A stretch of 64,000 nt of DNA from Harmothoe impar (GCA_947462335.1 OX381721.1:13467910-13531909); one strand, 5' to 3'. Counted from the first letter of the stretch, positions 40,756 through 56,100 are shown. Notes: a model not told the origin generated them from the sequence alone. Translations and numbers: made by a program.

Positions 40756-40769
40756 GTAACCATGGCAAC
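40756..40769. promoter_or_regulatory. X-box palindrome in H (site 2)
   Basis: GTAACCATGGCAAC also fits GTHNYYATRRNAAC fully. It lies near the right end of each H unit, about 403 bp from site 1. Confidence 0.5.
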
Positions 40770-43700
40770 CAAAAAATCACTTTTACTGTTAAGGTGGTAC
40801 CACCCTAAATCCGCCACTTCCGGGTAGAATGGCCAAATAGTCCCTCAGAAAATTAATTATTTTTGGGAATTCGGACCTCAGGGTGGGGGTAAAAGTATTA
40901 AATGTATGCTTATTTGGGATCAGAGTAATCTGGAGGTGTTTGTTTATAGTCCAGGCTAAATATTTTATTGGTACCATGTAAACAGTGGAGGGTTATGGGG
41001 GTGAAACGGCCATATATAGTATTCATACACTGCTTAGGTCTCATGGCACAAAATCAATGTCCTGGTTTCCATGGCGATTTATACTAAATCTAGGCTGACT
41101 TTTTTATTTTGGGCCTATTGTGTAATTTTCTCCATTTCAATAGCTAAAATATGGTATATTTGGCTTAGCTCTCAGGGAATTTTAAGTATTTCAAATATTA
41201 GACCCAAGGTGTGTGACGTTGATTTTTCCGAGGCCCGACTAGGCATTTAGGGTGGTACCACCTTAACAGTAGAGAAATTCTGACAAAAGTAGGCGAAAGA
41301 AGCTCAAATTTTAACCCGTTTCCCCCTTTTTCTGTCAACAATTGTTAATTGTTGGTGCAGTACACTGCTCATATTTGAATATAAACATCTAAAATTACAT
41401 ATTTTCATGGATTTGACCAAGGAATGTTCCAATTTTCTCAAAAAATTGACCTCAAAAGCAGGCGTCTGCTTCGATCGCCATCAATGGCGCCCGGAAAATA
41501 TTTCCACGTCCTCACAAAATTTGACAAAAAATGGGATTTTTTAGAGTCCACATAGCAGTTTTAGTATCAAATGTCGGGGTATTGTATCATGCAACAGGTT
41601 AAGCATCAAATATATGACAATTCCATTGGTTGTTATGGGTTGCCATGGCAACCAAACAACATATTATCTTACTTTAGGGCCTATTTTGGGCCCAAAACAG
41701 CGATTTTGGCCCCAAAATGACCATTTTTGGGCATTCTCATGGGTTTTGGTTGTTTCCCTAACTTCCTGAGAGCTTAGTGGGCCTAGCAAGCTTAATATAG
41801 ATGTCATTTGCTGCAGTTAGAGGTATGTTGGACATATTAAAGTCAGGCCCGATTTTTGTCCACGACCGATTGAAAAATTGTGTCAGAAACCCGGACATTT
41901 TGAGCAGATTTTTGTCGCTGCATGCCTGACCATGGCCTAGTTTAGCCCAAATTACTAAGAAAGTAGGGTTATTAGGCATATTTTGGGGTTTATTTATGAC
42001 TTAGGGTATCAAATAGCTTCTATTTATGAAGGAATTATCTGGTAACCATGGCAACCAAAAAATCACTTTTACTGTTAAGGTGGTACCACCCTAAATCCGC
42101 CACTTCCGGGTAGAATGGCCAAATAGTCCCTCAGAAAATTAATTATTTTTGGGAATTCGGACCTCAGGGTGGGGGTAAAAGTATTAAATGTATGCTTATT
42201 TGGGATCAGAGTAATCTGGAGGTGTTTGTTTATAGTCCAGGCTAAATATTTTATTGGTACCATGTAAACAGTGGAGGGTTATGGGGGTGAAACGGCCATA
42301 TATAGTATTCATACACTGCTTAGGTCTCATGGCACAAAATCAATGTCCTGGTTTCCATGGCGATTTATACTAAATCTAGGCTGACTTTTTTATTTTGGGC
42401 CTATTGTGTAATTTTCTCCATTTCAATAGCTAAAATATGGTATATTTGGCTTAGCTCTCAGGGAATTTTAAGTATTTCAAATATTAGACCCAAGGTGTGT
42501 GACGTTGATTTTTCCGAGGCCCGACTAGGCATTTAGGGTGGTACCACCTTAACAGTAGAGAAATTCTGACAAAAGTAGGCGAAAGAAGCTCAAATTTTAA
42601 CCCGTTTCCCCCTTTTTCTGTCAACAATTGTTAATTGTTGGTGCAGTACACTGCTCATATTTGAATATAAACATCTAAAATTACATATTTTCATGGATTT
42701 GACCAAGGAATGTTCCAATTTTCTCAAAAAATTGACCTCAAAAGCAGGCGTCTGCTTCGATCGCCATCAATGGCGCCCGGAAAATATTTCCACGTCCTCA
42801 CAAAATTTGACAAAAAATGGGATTTTTTAGAGTCCACATAGCAGTTTTAGTATCAAATGTCGGGGTATTGTATCATGCAACAGGTTAAGCATCAAATATA
42901 TGACAATTCCATTGGTTGTTATGGGTTGCCATGGCAACCAAACAACATATTATCTTACTTTAGGGCCTATTTTGGGCCCAAAACAGCGATTTTGGCCCCA
43001 AAATGACCATTTTTGGGCATTCTCATGGGTTTTGGTTGTTTCCCTAACTTCCTGAGAGCTTAGTGGGCCTAGCAAGCTTAATATAGATGTCATTTGCTGC
43101 AGTTAGAGGTATGTTGGACATATTAAAGTCAGGCCCGATTTTTGTCCACGACCGATTGAAAAATTGTGTCAGAAACCCGGACATTTTGAGCAGATTTTTG
43201 TCGCTGCATGCCTGACCATGGCCTAGTTTAGCCCAAATTACTAAGAAAGTAGGGTTATTAGGCATATTTTGGGGTTTATTTATGACTTAGGGTATCAAAT
43301 AGCTTCTATTTATGAAGGAATTATCTGGTAACCATGGCAACCAAAAAATCACTTTTACTGTTAAGGTGGTACCACCCTAAATCCGCCACTTCCGGGTAGA
43401 ATGGCCAAATAGTCCCTCAGAAAATTAATTATTTTTGGGAATTCGGACCTCAGGGTGGGGGTAAAAGTATTAAATGTATGCTTATTTGGGATCAGAGTAA
43501 TCTGGAGGTGTTTGTTTATAGTCCAGGCTAAATATTTTATTGGTACCATGTAAACAGTGGAGGGTTATGGGGGTGAAACGGCCATATATAGTATTCATAC
43601 ACTGCTTAGGTCTCATGGCACAAAATCAATGTCCTGGTTTCCATGGCGATTTATACTAAATCTAGGCTGACTTTTTTATTTTGGGCCTATTGTGTAATTT

Positions 43701-45932
43701 TCTCCATTTCAATAGCTAAAATATGGTATATTTGGCTTAGCTCTCAGGGAATTTTAAGTATTTCAAATATTAGACCCAAGGTGTGTGACGTTGATTTTTC
43801 CGAGGCCCGACTAGGCATTTAGGGTGGTACCACCTTAACAGTAGAGAAATTCTGACAAAAGTAGGCGAAAGAAGCTCAAATTTTAACCCGTTTCCCCCTT
43901 TTTCTGTCAACAATTGTTAATTGTTGGTGCAGTACACTGCTCATATTTGAATATAAACATCTAAAATTACATATTTTCATGGATTTGACCAAGGAATGTT
44001 CCAATTTTCTCAAAAAATTGACCTCAAAAGCAGGCGTCTGCTTCGATCGCCATCAATGGCGCCCGGAAAATATTTCCACGTCCTCACAAAATTTGACAAA
44101 AAATGGGATTTTTTAGAGTCCACATAGCAGTTTTAGTATCAAATGTCGGGGTATTGTATCATGCAACAGGTTAAGCATCAAATATATGACAATTCCATTG
44201 GTTGTTATGGGTTGCCATGGCAACCAAACAACATATTATCTTACTTTAGGGCCTATTTTGGGCCCAAAACAGCGATTTTGGCCCCAAAATGACCATTTTT
44301 GGGCATTCTCATGGGTTTTGGTTGTTTCCCTAACTTCCTGAGAGCTTAGTGGGCCTAGCAAGCTTAATATAGATGTCATTTGCTGCAGTTAGAGGTATGT
44401 TGGACATATTAAAGTCAGGCCCGATTTTTGTCCACGACCGATTGAAAAATTGTGTCAGAAACCCGGACATTTTGAGCAGATTTTTGTCGCTGCATGCCTG
44501 ACCATGGCCTAGTTTAGCCCAAATTACTAAGAAAGTAGGGTTATTAGGCATATTTTGGGGTTTATTTATGACTTAGGGTATCAAATAGCTTCTATTTATG
44601 AAGGAATTATCTGGTAACCATGGCAACCAAAAAATCACTTTTACTGTTAAGGTGGTACCACCCTAAATCCGCCACTTCCGGGTAGAATGGCCAAATAGTC
44701 CCTCAGAAAATTAATTATTTTTGGGAATTCGGACCTCAGGGTGGGGGTAAAAGTATTAAATGTATGCTTATTTGGGATCAGAGTAATCTGGAGGTGTTTG
44801 TTTATAGTCCAGGCTAAATATTTTATTGGTACCATGTAAACAGTGGAGGGTTATGGGGGTGAAACGGCCATATATAGTATTCATACACTGCTTAGGTCTC
44901 ATGGCACAAAATCAATGTCCTGGTTTCCATGGCGATTTATACTAAATCTAGGCTGACTTTTTTATTTTGGGCCTATTGTGTAATTTTCTCCATTTCAATA
45001 GCTAAAATATGGTATATTTGGCTTAGCTCTCAGGGAATTTTAAGTATTTCAAATATTAGACCCAAGGTGTGTGACGTTGATTTTTCCGAGGCCCGACTAG
45101 GCATTTAGGGTGGTACCACCTTAACAGTAGAGAAATTCTGACAAAAGTAGGCGAAAGAAGCTCAAATTTTAACCCGTTTCCCCCTTTTTCTGTCAACAAT
45201 TGTTAATTGTTGGTGCAGTACACTGCTCATATTTGAATATAAACATCTAAAATTACATATTTTCATGGATTTGACCAAGGAATGTTCCAATTTTCTCAAA
45301 AAATTGACCTCAAAAGCAGGCGTCTGCTTCGATCGCCATCAATGGCGCCCGGAAAATATTTCCACGTCCTCACAAAATTTGACAAAAAATGGGATTTTTT
45401 AGAGTCCACATAGCAGTTTTAGTATCAAATGTCGGGGTATTGTATCATGCAACAGGTTAAGCATCAAATATATGACAATTCCATTGGTTGTTATGGGTTG
45501 CCATGGCAACCAAACAACATATTATCTTACTTTAGGGCCTATTTTGGGCCCAAAACAGCGATTTTGGCCCCAAAATGACCATTTTTGGGCATTCTCATGG
45601 GTTTTGGTTGTTTCCCTAACTTCCTGAGAGCTTAGTGGGCCTAGCAAGCTTAATATAGATGTCATTTGCTGCAGTTAGAGGTATGTTGGACATATTAAAG
45701 TCAGGCCCGATTTTTGTCCACGACCGATTGAAAAATTGTGTCAGAAACCCGGACATTTTGAGCAGATTTTTGTCGCTGCATGCCTGACCATGGCCTAGTT
45801 TAGCCCAAATTACTAAGAAAGTAGGGTTATTAGGCATATTTTGGGGTTTATTTATGACTTAGGGTATCAAATAGCTTCTATTTATGAAGGAATTATCTGG
45901 TAACCATGGCAACCAAAAAATCACTTTTACTG

Positions 45933-45936
45933 TTAA
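45933..45936. other. Empty M site 1 (clean TTAA between two H units)
   Basis: H5 and H6 meet as TTTTACTG-TTAA-CAGTAGAG with a single TTAA. Filled junctions have TTAA on both sides of M, so this is exactly the empty-site form. Confidence 0.9.
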
Positions 45937-48900
45937 CAGTAGAGAAATTCTGACAAAAGTAGGCGAAAGAAGCTCAAATTTTAACCCGTTTCCCCCTTTT
46001 TCTGTCAACAATTGTTAATTGTTGGTGCAGTACACTGCTCATATTTGAATATAAACATCTAAAATTACATATTTTCATGGATTTGACCAAGGAATGTTCC
46101 AATTTTCTCAAAAAATTGACCTCAAAAGCAGGCGTCTGCTTCGATCGCCATCAATGGCGCCCGGAAAATATTTCCACGTCCTCACAAAATTTGACAAAAA
46201 ATGGGATTTTTTAGAGTCCACATAGCAGTTTTAGTATCAAATGTCGGGGTATTGTATCATGCAACAGGTTAAGCATCAAATATATGACAATTCCATTGGT
46301 TGTTATGGGTTGCCATGGCAACCAAACAACATATTATCTTACTTTAGGGCCTATTTTGGGCCCAAAACAGCGATTTTGGCCCCAAAATGACCATTTTTGG
46401 GCATTCTCATGGGTTTTGGTTGTTTCCCTAACTTCCTGAGAGCTTAGTGGGCCTAGCAAGCTTAATATAGATGTCATTTGCTGCAGTTAGAGGTATGTTG
46501 GACATATTAAAGTCAGGCCCGATTTTTGTCCACGACCGATTGAAAAATTGTGTCAGAAACCCGGACATTTTGAGCAGATTTTTGTCGCTGCATGCCTGAC
46601 CATGGCCTAGTTTAGCCCAAATTACTAAGAAAGTAGGGTTATTAGGCATATTTTGGGGTTTATTTATGACTTAGGGTATCAAATAGCTTCTATTTATGAA
46701 GGAATTATCTGGTAACCATGGCAACCAAAAAATCACTTTTACTGTTAAGGTGGTACCACCCTAAATCCGCCACTTCCGGGTAGAATGGCCAAATAGTCCC
46801 TCAGAAAATTAATTATTTTTGGGAATTCGGACCTCAGGGTGGGGGTAAAAGTATTAAATGTATGCTTATTTGGGATCAGAGTAATCTGGAGGTGTTTGTT
46901 TATAGTCCAGGCTAAATATTTTATTGGTACCATGTAAACAGTGGAGGGTTATGGGGGTGAAACGGCCATATATAGTATTCATACACTGCTTAGGTCTCAT
47001 GGCACAAAATCAATGTCCTGGTTTCCATGGCGATTTATACTAAATCTAGGCTGACTTTTTTATTTTGGGCCTATTGTGTAATTTTCTCCATTTCAATAGC
47101 TAAAATATGGTATATTTGGCTTAGCTCTCAGGGAATTTTAAGTATTTCAAATATTAGACCCAAGGTGTGTGACGTTGATTTTTCCGAGGCCCGACTAGGC
47201 ATTTAGGGTGGTACCACCTTAACAGTAGAGAAATTCTGACAAAAGTAGGCGAAAGAAGCTCAAATTTTAACCCGTTTCCCCCTTTTTCTGTCAACAATTG
47301 TTAATTGTTGGTGCAGTACACTGCTCATATTTGAATATAAACATCTAAAATTACATATTTTCATGGATTTGACCAAGGAATGTTCCAATTTTCTCAAAAA
47401 ATTGACCTCAAAAGCAGGCGTCTGCTTCGATCGCCATCAATGGCGCCCGGAAAATATTTCCACGTCCTCACAAAATTTGACAAAAAATGGGATTTTTTAG
47501 AGTCCACATAGCAGTTTTAGTATCAAATGTCGGGGTATTGTATCATGCAACAGGTTAAGCATCAAATATATGACAATTCCATTGGTTGTTATGGGTTGCC
47601 ATGGCAACCAAACAACATATTATCTTACTTTAGGGCCTATTTTGGGCCCAAAACAGCGATTTTGGCCCCAAAATGACCATTTTTGGGCATTCTCATGGGT
47701 TTTGGTTGTTTCCCTAACTTCCTGAGAGCTTAGTGGGCCTAGCAAGCTTAATATAGATGTCATTTGCTGCAGTTAGAGGTATGTTGGACATATTAAAGTC
47801 AGGCCCGATTTTTGTCCACGACCGATTGAAAAATTGTGTCAGAAACCCGGACATTTTGAGCAGATTTTTGTCGCTGCATGCCTGACCATGGCCTAGTTTA
47901 GCCCAAATTACTAAGAAAGTAGGGTTATTAGGCATATTTTGGGGTTTATTTATGACTTAGGGTATCAAATAGCTTCTATTTATGAAGGAATTATCTGGTA
48001 ACCATGGCAACCAAAAAATCACTTTTACTGTTAAGGTGGTACCACCCTAAATCCGCCACTTCCGGGTAGAATGGCCAAATAGTCCCTCAGAAAATTAATT
48101 ATTTTTGGGAATTCGGACCTCAGGGTGGGGGTAAAAGTATTAAATGTATGCTTATTTGGGATCAGAGTAATCTGGAGGTGTTTGTTTATAGTCCAGGCTA
48201 AATATTTTATTGGTACCATGTAAACAGTGGAGGGTTATGGGGGTGAAACGGCCATATATAGTATTCATACACTGCTTAGGTCTCATGGCACAAAATCAAT
48301 GTCCTGGTTTCCATGGCGATTTATACTAAATCTAGGCTGACTTTTTTATTTTGGGCCTATTGTGTAATTTTCTCCATTTCAATAGCTAAAATATGGTATA
48401 TTTGGCTTAGCTCTCAGGGAATTTTAAGTATTTCAAATATTAGACCCAAGGTGTGTGACGTTGATTTTTCCGAGGCCCGACTAGGCATTTAGGGTGGTAC
48501 CACCTTAACAGTAGAGAAATTCTGACAAAAGTAGGCGAAAGAAGCTCAAATTTTAACCCGTTTCCCCCTTTTTCTGTCAACAATTGTTAATTGTTGGTGC
48601 AGTACACTGCTCATATTTGAATATAAACATCTAAAATTACATATTTTCATGGATTTGACCAAGGAATGTTCCAATTTTCTCAAAAAATTGACCTCAAAAG
48701 CAGGCGTCTGCTTCGATCGCCATCAATGGCGCCCGGAAAATATTTCCACGTCCTCACAAAATTTGACAAAAAATGGGATTTTTTAGAGTCCACATAGCAG
48801 TTTTAGTATCAAATGTCGGGGTATTGTATCATGCAACAGGTTAAGCATCAAATATATGACAATTCCATTGGTTGTTATGGGTTGCCATGGCAACCAAACA

Positions 48901-51900
48901 ACATATTATCTTACTTTAGGGCCTATTTTGGGCCCAAAACAGCGATTTTGGCCCCAAAATGACCATTTTTGGGCATTCTCATGGGTTTTGGTTGTTTCCC
49001 TAACTTCCTGAGAGCTTAGTGGGCCTAGCAAGCTTAATATAGATGTCATTTGCTGCAGTTAGAGGTATGTTGGACATATTAAAGTCAGGCCCGATTTTTG
49101 TCCACGACCGATTGAAAAATTGTGTCAGAAACCCGGACATTTTGAGCAGATTTTTGTCGCTGCATGCCTGACCATGGCCTAGTTTAGCCCAAATTACTAA
49201 GAAAGTAGGGTTATTAGGCATATTTTGGGGTTTATTTATGACTTAGGGTATCAAATAGCTTCTATTTATGAAGGAATTATCTGGTAACCATGGCAACCAA
49301 AAAATCACTTTTACTGTTAAGGTGGTACCACCCTAAATCCGCCACTTCCGGGTAGAATGGCCAAATAGTCCCTCAGAAAATTAATTATTTTTGGGAATTC
49401 GGACCTCAGGGTGGGGGTAAAAGTATTAAATGTATGCTTATTTGGGATCAGAGTAATCTGGAGGTGTTTGTTTATAGTCCAGGCTAAATATTTTATTGGT
49501 ACCATGTAAACAGTGGAGGGTTATGGGGGTGAAACGGCCATATATAGTATTCATACACTGCTTAGGTCTCATGGCACAAAATCAATGTCCTGGTTTCCAT
49601 GGCGATTTATACTAAATCTAGGCTGACTTTTTTATTTTGGGCCTATTGTGTAATTTTCTCCATTTCAATAGCTAAAATATGGTATATTTGGCTTAGCTCT
49701 CAGGGAATTTTAAGTATTTCAAATATTAGACCCAAGGTGTGTGACGTTGATTTTTCCGAGGCCCGACTAGGCATTTAGGGTGGTACCACCTTAACAGTAG
49801 AGAAATTCTGACAAAAGTAGGCGAAAGAAGCTCAAATTTTAACCCGTTTCCCCCTTTTTCTGTCAACAATTGTTAATTGTTGGTGCAGTACACTGCTCAT
49901 ATTTGAATATAAACATCTAAAATTACATATTTTCATGGATTTGACCAAGGAATGTTCCAATTTTCTCAAAAAATTGACCTCAAAAGCAGGCGTCTGCTTC
50001 GATCGCCATCAATGGCGCCCGGAAAATATTTCCACGTCCTCACAAAATTTGACAAAAAATGGGATTTTTTAGAGTCCACATAGCAGTTTTAGTATCAAAT
50101 GTCGGGGTATTGTATCATGCAACAGGTTAAGCATCAAATATATGACAATTCCATTGGTTGTTATGGGTTGCCATGGCAACCAAACAACATATTATCTTAC
50201 TTTAGGGCCTATTTTGGGCCCAAAACAGCGATTTTGGCCCCAAAATGACCATTTTTGGGCATTCTCATGGGTTTTGGTTGTTTCCCTAACTTCCTGAGAG
50301 CTTAGTGGGCCTAGCAAGCTTAATATAGATGTCATTTGCTGCAGTTAGAGGTATGTTGGACATATTAAAGTCAGGCCCGATTTTTGTCCACGACCGATTG
50401 AAAAATTGTGTCAGAAACCCGGACATTTTGAGCAGATTTTTGTCGCTGCATGCCTGACCATGGCCTAGTTTAGCCCAAATTACTAAGAAAGTAGGGTTAT
50501 TAGGCATATTTTGGGGTTTATTTATGACTTAGGGTATCAAATAGCTTCTATTTATGAAGGAATTATCTGGTAACCATGGCAACCAAAAAATCACTTTTAC
50601 TGTTAAGGTGGTACCACCCTAAATCCGCCACTTCCGGGTAGAATGGCCAAATAGTCCCTCAGAAAATTAATTATTTTTGGGAATTCGGACCTCAGGGTGG
50701 GGGTAAAAGTATTAAATGTATGCTTATTTGGGATCAGAGTAATCTGGAGGTGTTTGTTTATAGTCCAGGCTAAATATTTTATTGGTACCATGTAAACAGT
50801 GGAGGGTTATGGGGGTGAAACGGCCATATATAGTATTCATACACTGCTTAGGTCTCATGGCACAAAATCAATGTCCTGGTTTCCATGGCGATTTATACTA
50901 AATCTAGGCTGACTTTTTTATTTTGGGCCTATTGTGTAATTTTCTCCATTTCAATAGCTAAAATATGGTATATTTGGCTTAGCTCTCAGGGAATTTTAAG
51001 TATTTCAAATATTAGACCCAAGGTGTGTGACGTTGATTTTTCCGAGGCCCGACTAGGCATTTAGGGTGGTACCACCTTAACAGTAGAGAAATTCTGACAA
51101 AAGTAGGCGAAAGAAGCTCAAATTTTAACCCGTTTCCCCCTTTTTCTGTCAACAATTGTTAATTGTTGGTGCAGTACACTGCTCATATTTGAATATAAAC
51201 ATCTAAAATTACATATTTTCATGGATTTGACCAAGGAATGTTCCAATTTTCTCAAAAAATTGACCTCAAAAGCAGGCGTCTGCTTCGATCGCCATCAATG
51301 GCGCCCGGAAAATATTTCCACGTCCTCACAAAATTTGACAAAAAATGGGATTTTTTAGAGTCCACATAGCAGTTTTAGTATCAAATGTCGGGGTATTGTA
51401 TCATGCAACAGGTTAAGCATCAAATATATGACAATTCCATTGGTTGTTATGGGTTGCCATGGCAACCAAACAACATATTATCTTACTTTAGGGCCTATTT
51501 TGGGCCCAAAACAGCGATTTTGGCCCCAAAATGACCATTTTTGGGCATTCTCATGGGTTTTGGTTGTTTCCCTAACTTCCTGAGAGCTTAGTGGGCCTAG
51601 CAAGCTTAATATAGATGTCATTTGCTGCAGTTAGAGGTATGTTGGACATATTAAAGTCAGGCCCGATTTTTGTCCACGACCGATTGAAAAATTGTGTCAG
51701 AAACCCGGACATTTTGAGCAGATTTTTGTCGCTGCATGCCTGACCATGGCCTAGTTTAGCCCAAATTACTAAGAAAGTAGGGTTATTAGGCATATTTTGG
51801 GGTTTATTTATGACTTAGGGTATCAAATAGCTTCTATTTATGAAGGAATTATCTGGTAACCATGGCAACCAAAAAATCACTTTTACTGTTAAGGTGGTAC

Positions 51901-53174
51901 CACCCTAAATCCGCCACTTCCGGGTAGAATGGCCAAATAGTCCCTCAGAAAATTAATTATTTTTGGGAATTCGGACCTCAGGGTGGGGGTAAAAGTATTA
52001 AATGTATGCTTATTTGGGATCAGAGTAATCTGGAGGTGTTTGTTTATAGTCCAGGCTAAATATTTTATTGGTACCATGTAAACAGTGGAGGGTTATGGGG
52101 GTGAAACGGCCATATATAGTATTCATACACTGCTTAGGTCTCATGGCACAAAATCAATGTCCTGGTTTCCATGGCGATTTATACTAAATCTAGGCTGACT
52201 TTTTTATTTTGGGCCTATTGTGTAATTTTCTCCATTTCAATAGCTAAAATATGGTATATTTGGCTTAGCTCTCAGGGAATTTTAAGTATTTCAAATATTA
52301 GACCCAAGGTGTGTGACGTTGATTTTTCCGAGGCCCGACTAGGCATTTAGGGTGGTACCACCTTAACAGTAGAGAAATTCTGACAAAAGTAGGCGAAAGA
52401 AGCTCAAATTTTAACCCGTTTCCCCCTTTTTCTGTCAACAATTGTTAATTGTTGGTGCAGTACACTGCTCATATTTGAATATAAACATCTAAAATTACAT
52501 ATTTTCATGGATTTGACCAAGGAATGTTCCAATTTTCTCAAAAAATTGACCTCAAAAGCAGGCGTCTGCTTCGATCGCCATCAATGGCGCCCGGAAAATA
52601 TTTCCACGTCCTCACAAAATTTGACAAAAAATGGGATTTTTTAGAGTCCACATAGCAGTTTTAGTATCAAATGTCGGGGTATTGTATCATGCAACAGGTT
52701 AAGCATCAAATATATGACAATTCCATTGGTTGTTATGGGTTGCCATGGCAACCAAACAACATATTATCTTACTTTAGGGCCTATTTTGGGCCCAAAACAG
52801 CGATTTTGGCCCCAAAATGACCATTTTTGGGCATTCTCATGGGTTTTGGTTGTTTCCCTAACTTCCTGAGAGCTTAGTGGGCCTAGCAAGCTTAATATAG
52901 ATGTCATTTGCTGCAGTTAGAGGTATGTTGGACATATTAAAGTCAGGCCCGATTTTTGTCCACGACCGATTGAAAAATTGTGTCAGAAACCCGGACATTT
53001 TGAGCAGATTTTTGTCGCTGCATGCCTGACCATGGCCTAGTTTAGCCCAAATTACTAAGAAAGTAGGGTTATTAGGCATATTTTGGGGTTTATTTATGAC
53101 TTAGGGTATCAAATAGCTTCTATTTATGAAGGAATTATCTGGTAACCATGGCAACCAAAAAATCACTTTTACTG

Positions 53175-53178
53175 TTAA
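53175..53178. other. Empty M site 2
   Basis: Same clean TTAA joint between H11 and H12. Confidence 0.9.
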
Positions 53179-56100
53179 CAGTAGAGAAATTCTGACAAAA
53201 GTAGGCGAAAGAAGCTCAAATTTTAACCCGTTTCCCCCTTTTTCTGTCAACAATTGTTAATTGTTGGTGCAGTACACTGCTCATATTTGAATATAAACAT
53301 CTAAAATTACATATTTTCATGGATTTGACCAAGGAATGTTCCAATTTTCTCAAAAAATTGACCTCAAAAGCAGGCGTCTGCTTCGATCGCCATCAATGGC
53401 GCCCGGAAAATATTTCCACGTCCTCACAAAATTTGACAAAAAATGGGATTTTTTAGAGTCCACATAGCAGTTTTAGTATCAAATGTCGGGGTATTGTATC
53501 ATGCAACAGGTTAAGCATCAAATATATGACAATTCCATTGGTTGTTATGGGTTGCCATGGCAACCAAACAACATATTATCTTACTTTAGGGCCTATTTTG
53601 GGCCCAAAACAGCGATTTTGGCCCCAAAATGACCATTTTTGGGCATTCTCATGGGTTTTGGTTGTTTCCCTAACTTCCTGAGAGCTTAGTGGGCCTAGCA
53701 AGCTTAATATAGATGTCATTTGCTGCAGTTAGAGGTATGTTGGACATATTAAAGTCAGGCCCGATTTTTGTCCACGACCGATTGAAAAATTGTGTCAGAA
53801 ACCCGGACATTTTGAGCAGATTTTTGTCGCTGCATGCCTGACCATGGCCTAGTTTAGCCCAAATTACTAAGAAAGTAGGGTTATTAGGCATATTTTGGGG
53901 TTTATTTATGACTTAGGGTATCAAATAGCTTCTATTTATGAAGGAATTATCTGGTAACCATGGCAACCAAAAAATCACTTTTACTGTTAAGGTGGTACCA
54001 CCCTAAATCCGCCACTTCCGGGTAGAATGGCCAAATAGTCCCTCAGAAAATTAATTATTTTTGGGAATTCGGACCTCAGGGTGGGGGTAAAAGTATTAAA
54101 TGTATGCTTATTTGGGATCAGAGTAATCTGGAGGTGTTTGTTTATAGTCCAGGCTAAATATTTTATTGGTACCATGTAAACAGTGGAGGGTTATGGGGGT
54201 GAAACGGCCATATATAGTATTCATACACTGCTTAGGTCTCATGGCACAAAATCAATGTCCTGGTTTCCATGGCGATTTATACTAAATCTAGGCTGACTTT
54301 TTTATTTTGGGCCTATTGTGTAATTTTCTCCATTTCAATAGCTAAAATATGGTATATTTGGCTTAGCTCTCAGGGAATTTTAAGTATTTCAAATATTAGA
54401 CCCAAGGTGTGTGACGTTGATTTTTCCGAGGCCCGACTAGGCATTTAGGGTGGTACCACCTTAACAGTAGAGAAATTCTGACAAAAGTAGGCGAAAGAAG
54501 CTCAAATTTTAACCCGTTTCCCCCTTTTTCTGTCAACAATTGTTAATTGTTGGTGCAGTACACTGCTCATATTTGAATATAAACATCTAAAATTACATAT
54601 TTTCATGGATTTGACCAAGGAATGTTCCAATTTTCTCAAAAAATTGACCTCAAAAGCAGGCGTCTGCTTCGATCGCCATCAATGGCGCCCGGAAAATATT
54701 TCCACGTCCTCACAAAATTTGACAAAAAATGGGATTTTTTAGAGTCCACATAGCAGTTTTAGTATCAAATGTCGGGGTATTGTATCATGCAACAGGTTAA
54801 GCATCAAATATATGACAATTCCATTGGTTGTTATGGGTTGCCATGGCAACCAAACAACATATTATCTTACTTTAGGGCCTATTTTGGGCCCAAAACAGCG
54901 ATTTTGGCCCCAAAATGACCATTTTTGGGCATTCTCATGGGTTTTGGTTGTTTCCCTAACTTCCTGAGAGCTTAGTGGGCCTAGCAAGCTTAATATAGAT
55001 GTCATTTGCTGCAGTTAGAGGTATGTTGGACATATTAAAGTCAGGCCCGATTTTTGTCCACGACCGATTGAAAAATTGTGTCAGAAACCCGGACATTTTG
55101 AGCAGATTTTTGTCGCTGCATGCCTGACCATGGCCTAGTTTAGCCCAAATTACTAAGAAAGTAGGGTTATTAGGCATATTTTGGGGTTTATTTATGACTT
55201 AGGGTATCAAATAGCTTCTATTTATGAAGGAATTATCTGGTAACCATGGCAACCAAAAAATCACTTTTACTGTTAAGGTGGTACCACCCTAAATCCGCCA
55301 CTTCCGGGTAGAATGGCCAAATAGTCCCTCAGAAAATTAATTATTTTTGGGAATTCGGACCTCAGGGTGGGGGTAAAAGTATTAAATGTATGCTTATTTG
55401 GGATCAGAGTAATCTGGAGGTGTTTGTTTATAGTCCAGGCTAAATATTTTATTGGTACCATGTAAACAGTGGAGGGTTATGGGGGTGAAACGGCCATATA
55501 TAGTATTCATACACTGCTTAGGTCTCATGGCACAAAATCAATGTCCTGGTTTCCATGGCGATTTATACTAAATCTAGGCTGACTTTTTTATTTTGGGCCT
55601 ATTGTGTAATTTTCTCCATTTCAATAGCTAAAATATGGTATATTTGGCTTAGCTCTCAGGGAATTTTAAGTATTTCAAATATTAGACCCAAGGTGTGTGA
55701 CGTTGATTTTTCCGAGGCCCGACTAGGCATTTAGGGTGGTACCACCTTAACAGTAGAGAAATTCTGACAAAAGTAGGCGAAAGAAGCTCAAATTTTAACC
55801 CGTTTCCCCCTTTTTCTGTCAACAATTGTTAATTGTTGGTGCAGTACACTGCTCATATTTGAATATAAACATCTAAAATTACATATTTTCATGGATTTGA
55901 CCAAGGAATGTTCCAATTTTCTCAAAAAATTGACCTCAAAAGCAGGCGTCTGCTTCGATCGCCATCAATGGCGCCCGGAAAATATTTCCACGTCCTCACA
56001 AAATTTGACAAAAAATGGGATTTTTTAGAGTCCACATAGCAGTTTTAGTATCAAATGTCGGGGTATTGTATCATGCAACAGGTTAAGCATCAAATATATG

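Larger units (their letters stand above)
39981..40788. repeat. H unit, leftmost copy
   Basis: 808 bp, starting CAGTAGAGAAATTCTGAC and ending CAAAAAATCACTTTTACTG, each side bounded by TTAA. The first and last five bases (CAGTA and TACTG) are inverted, so an H-H joint reads TACTGTTAACAGTA, a 14-bp palindrome centred on the TTAA. No gene is seen inside. Confidence 0.85.
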
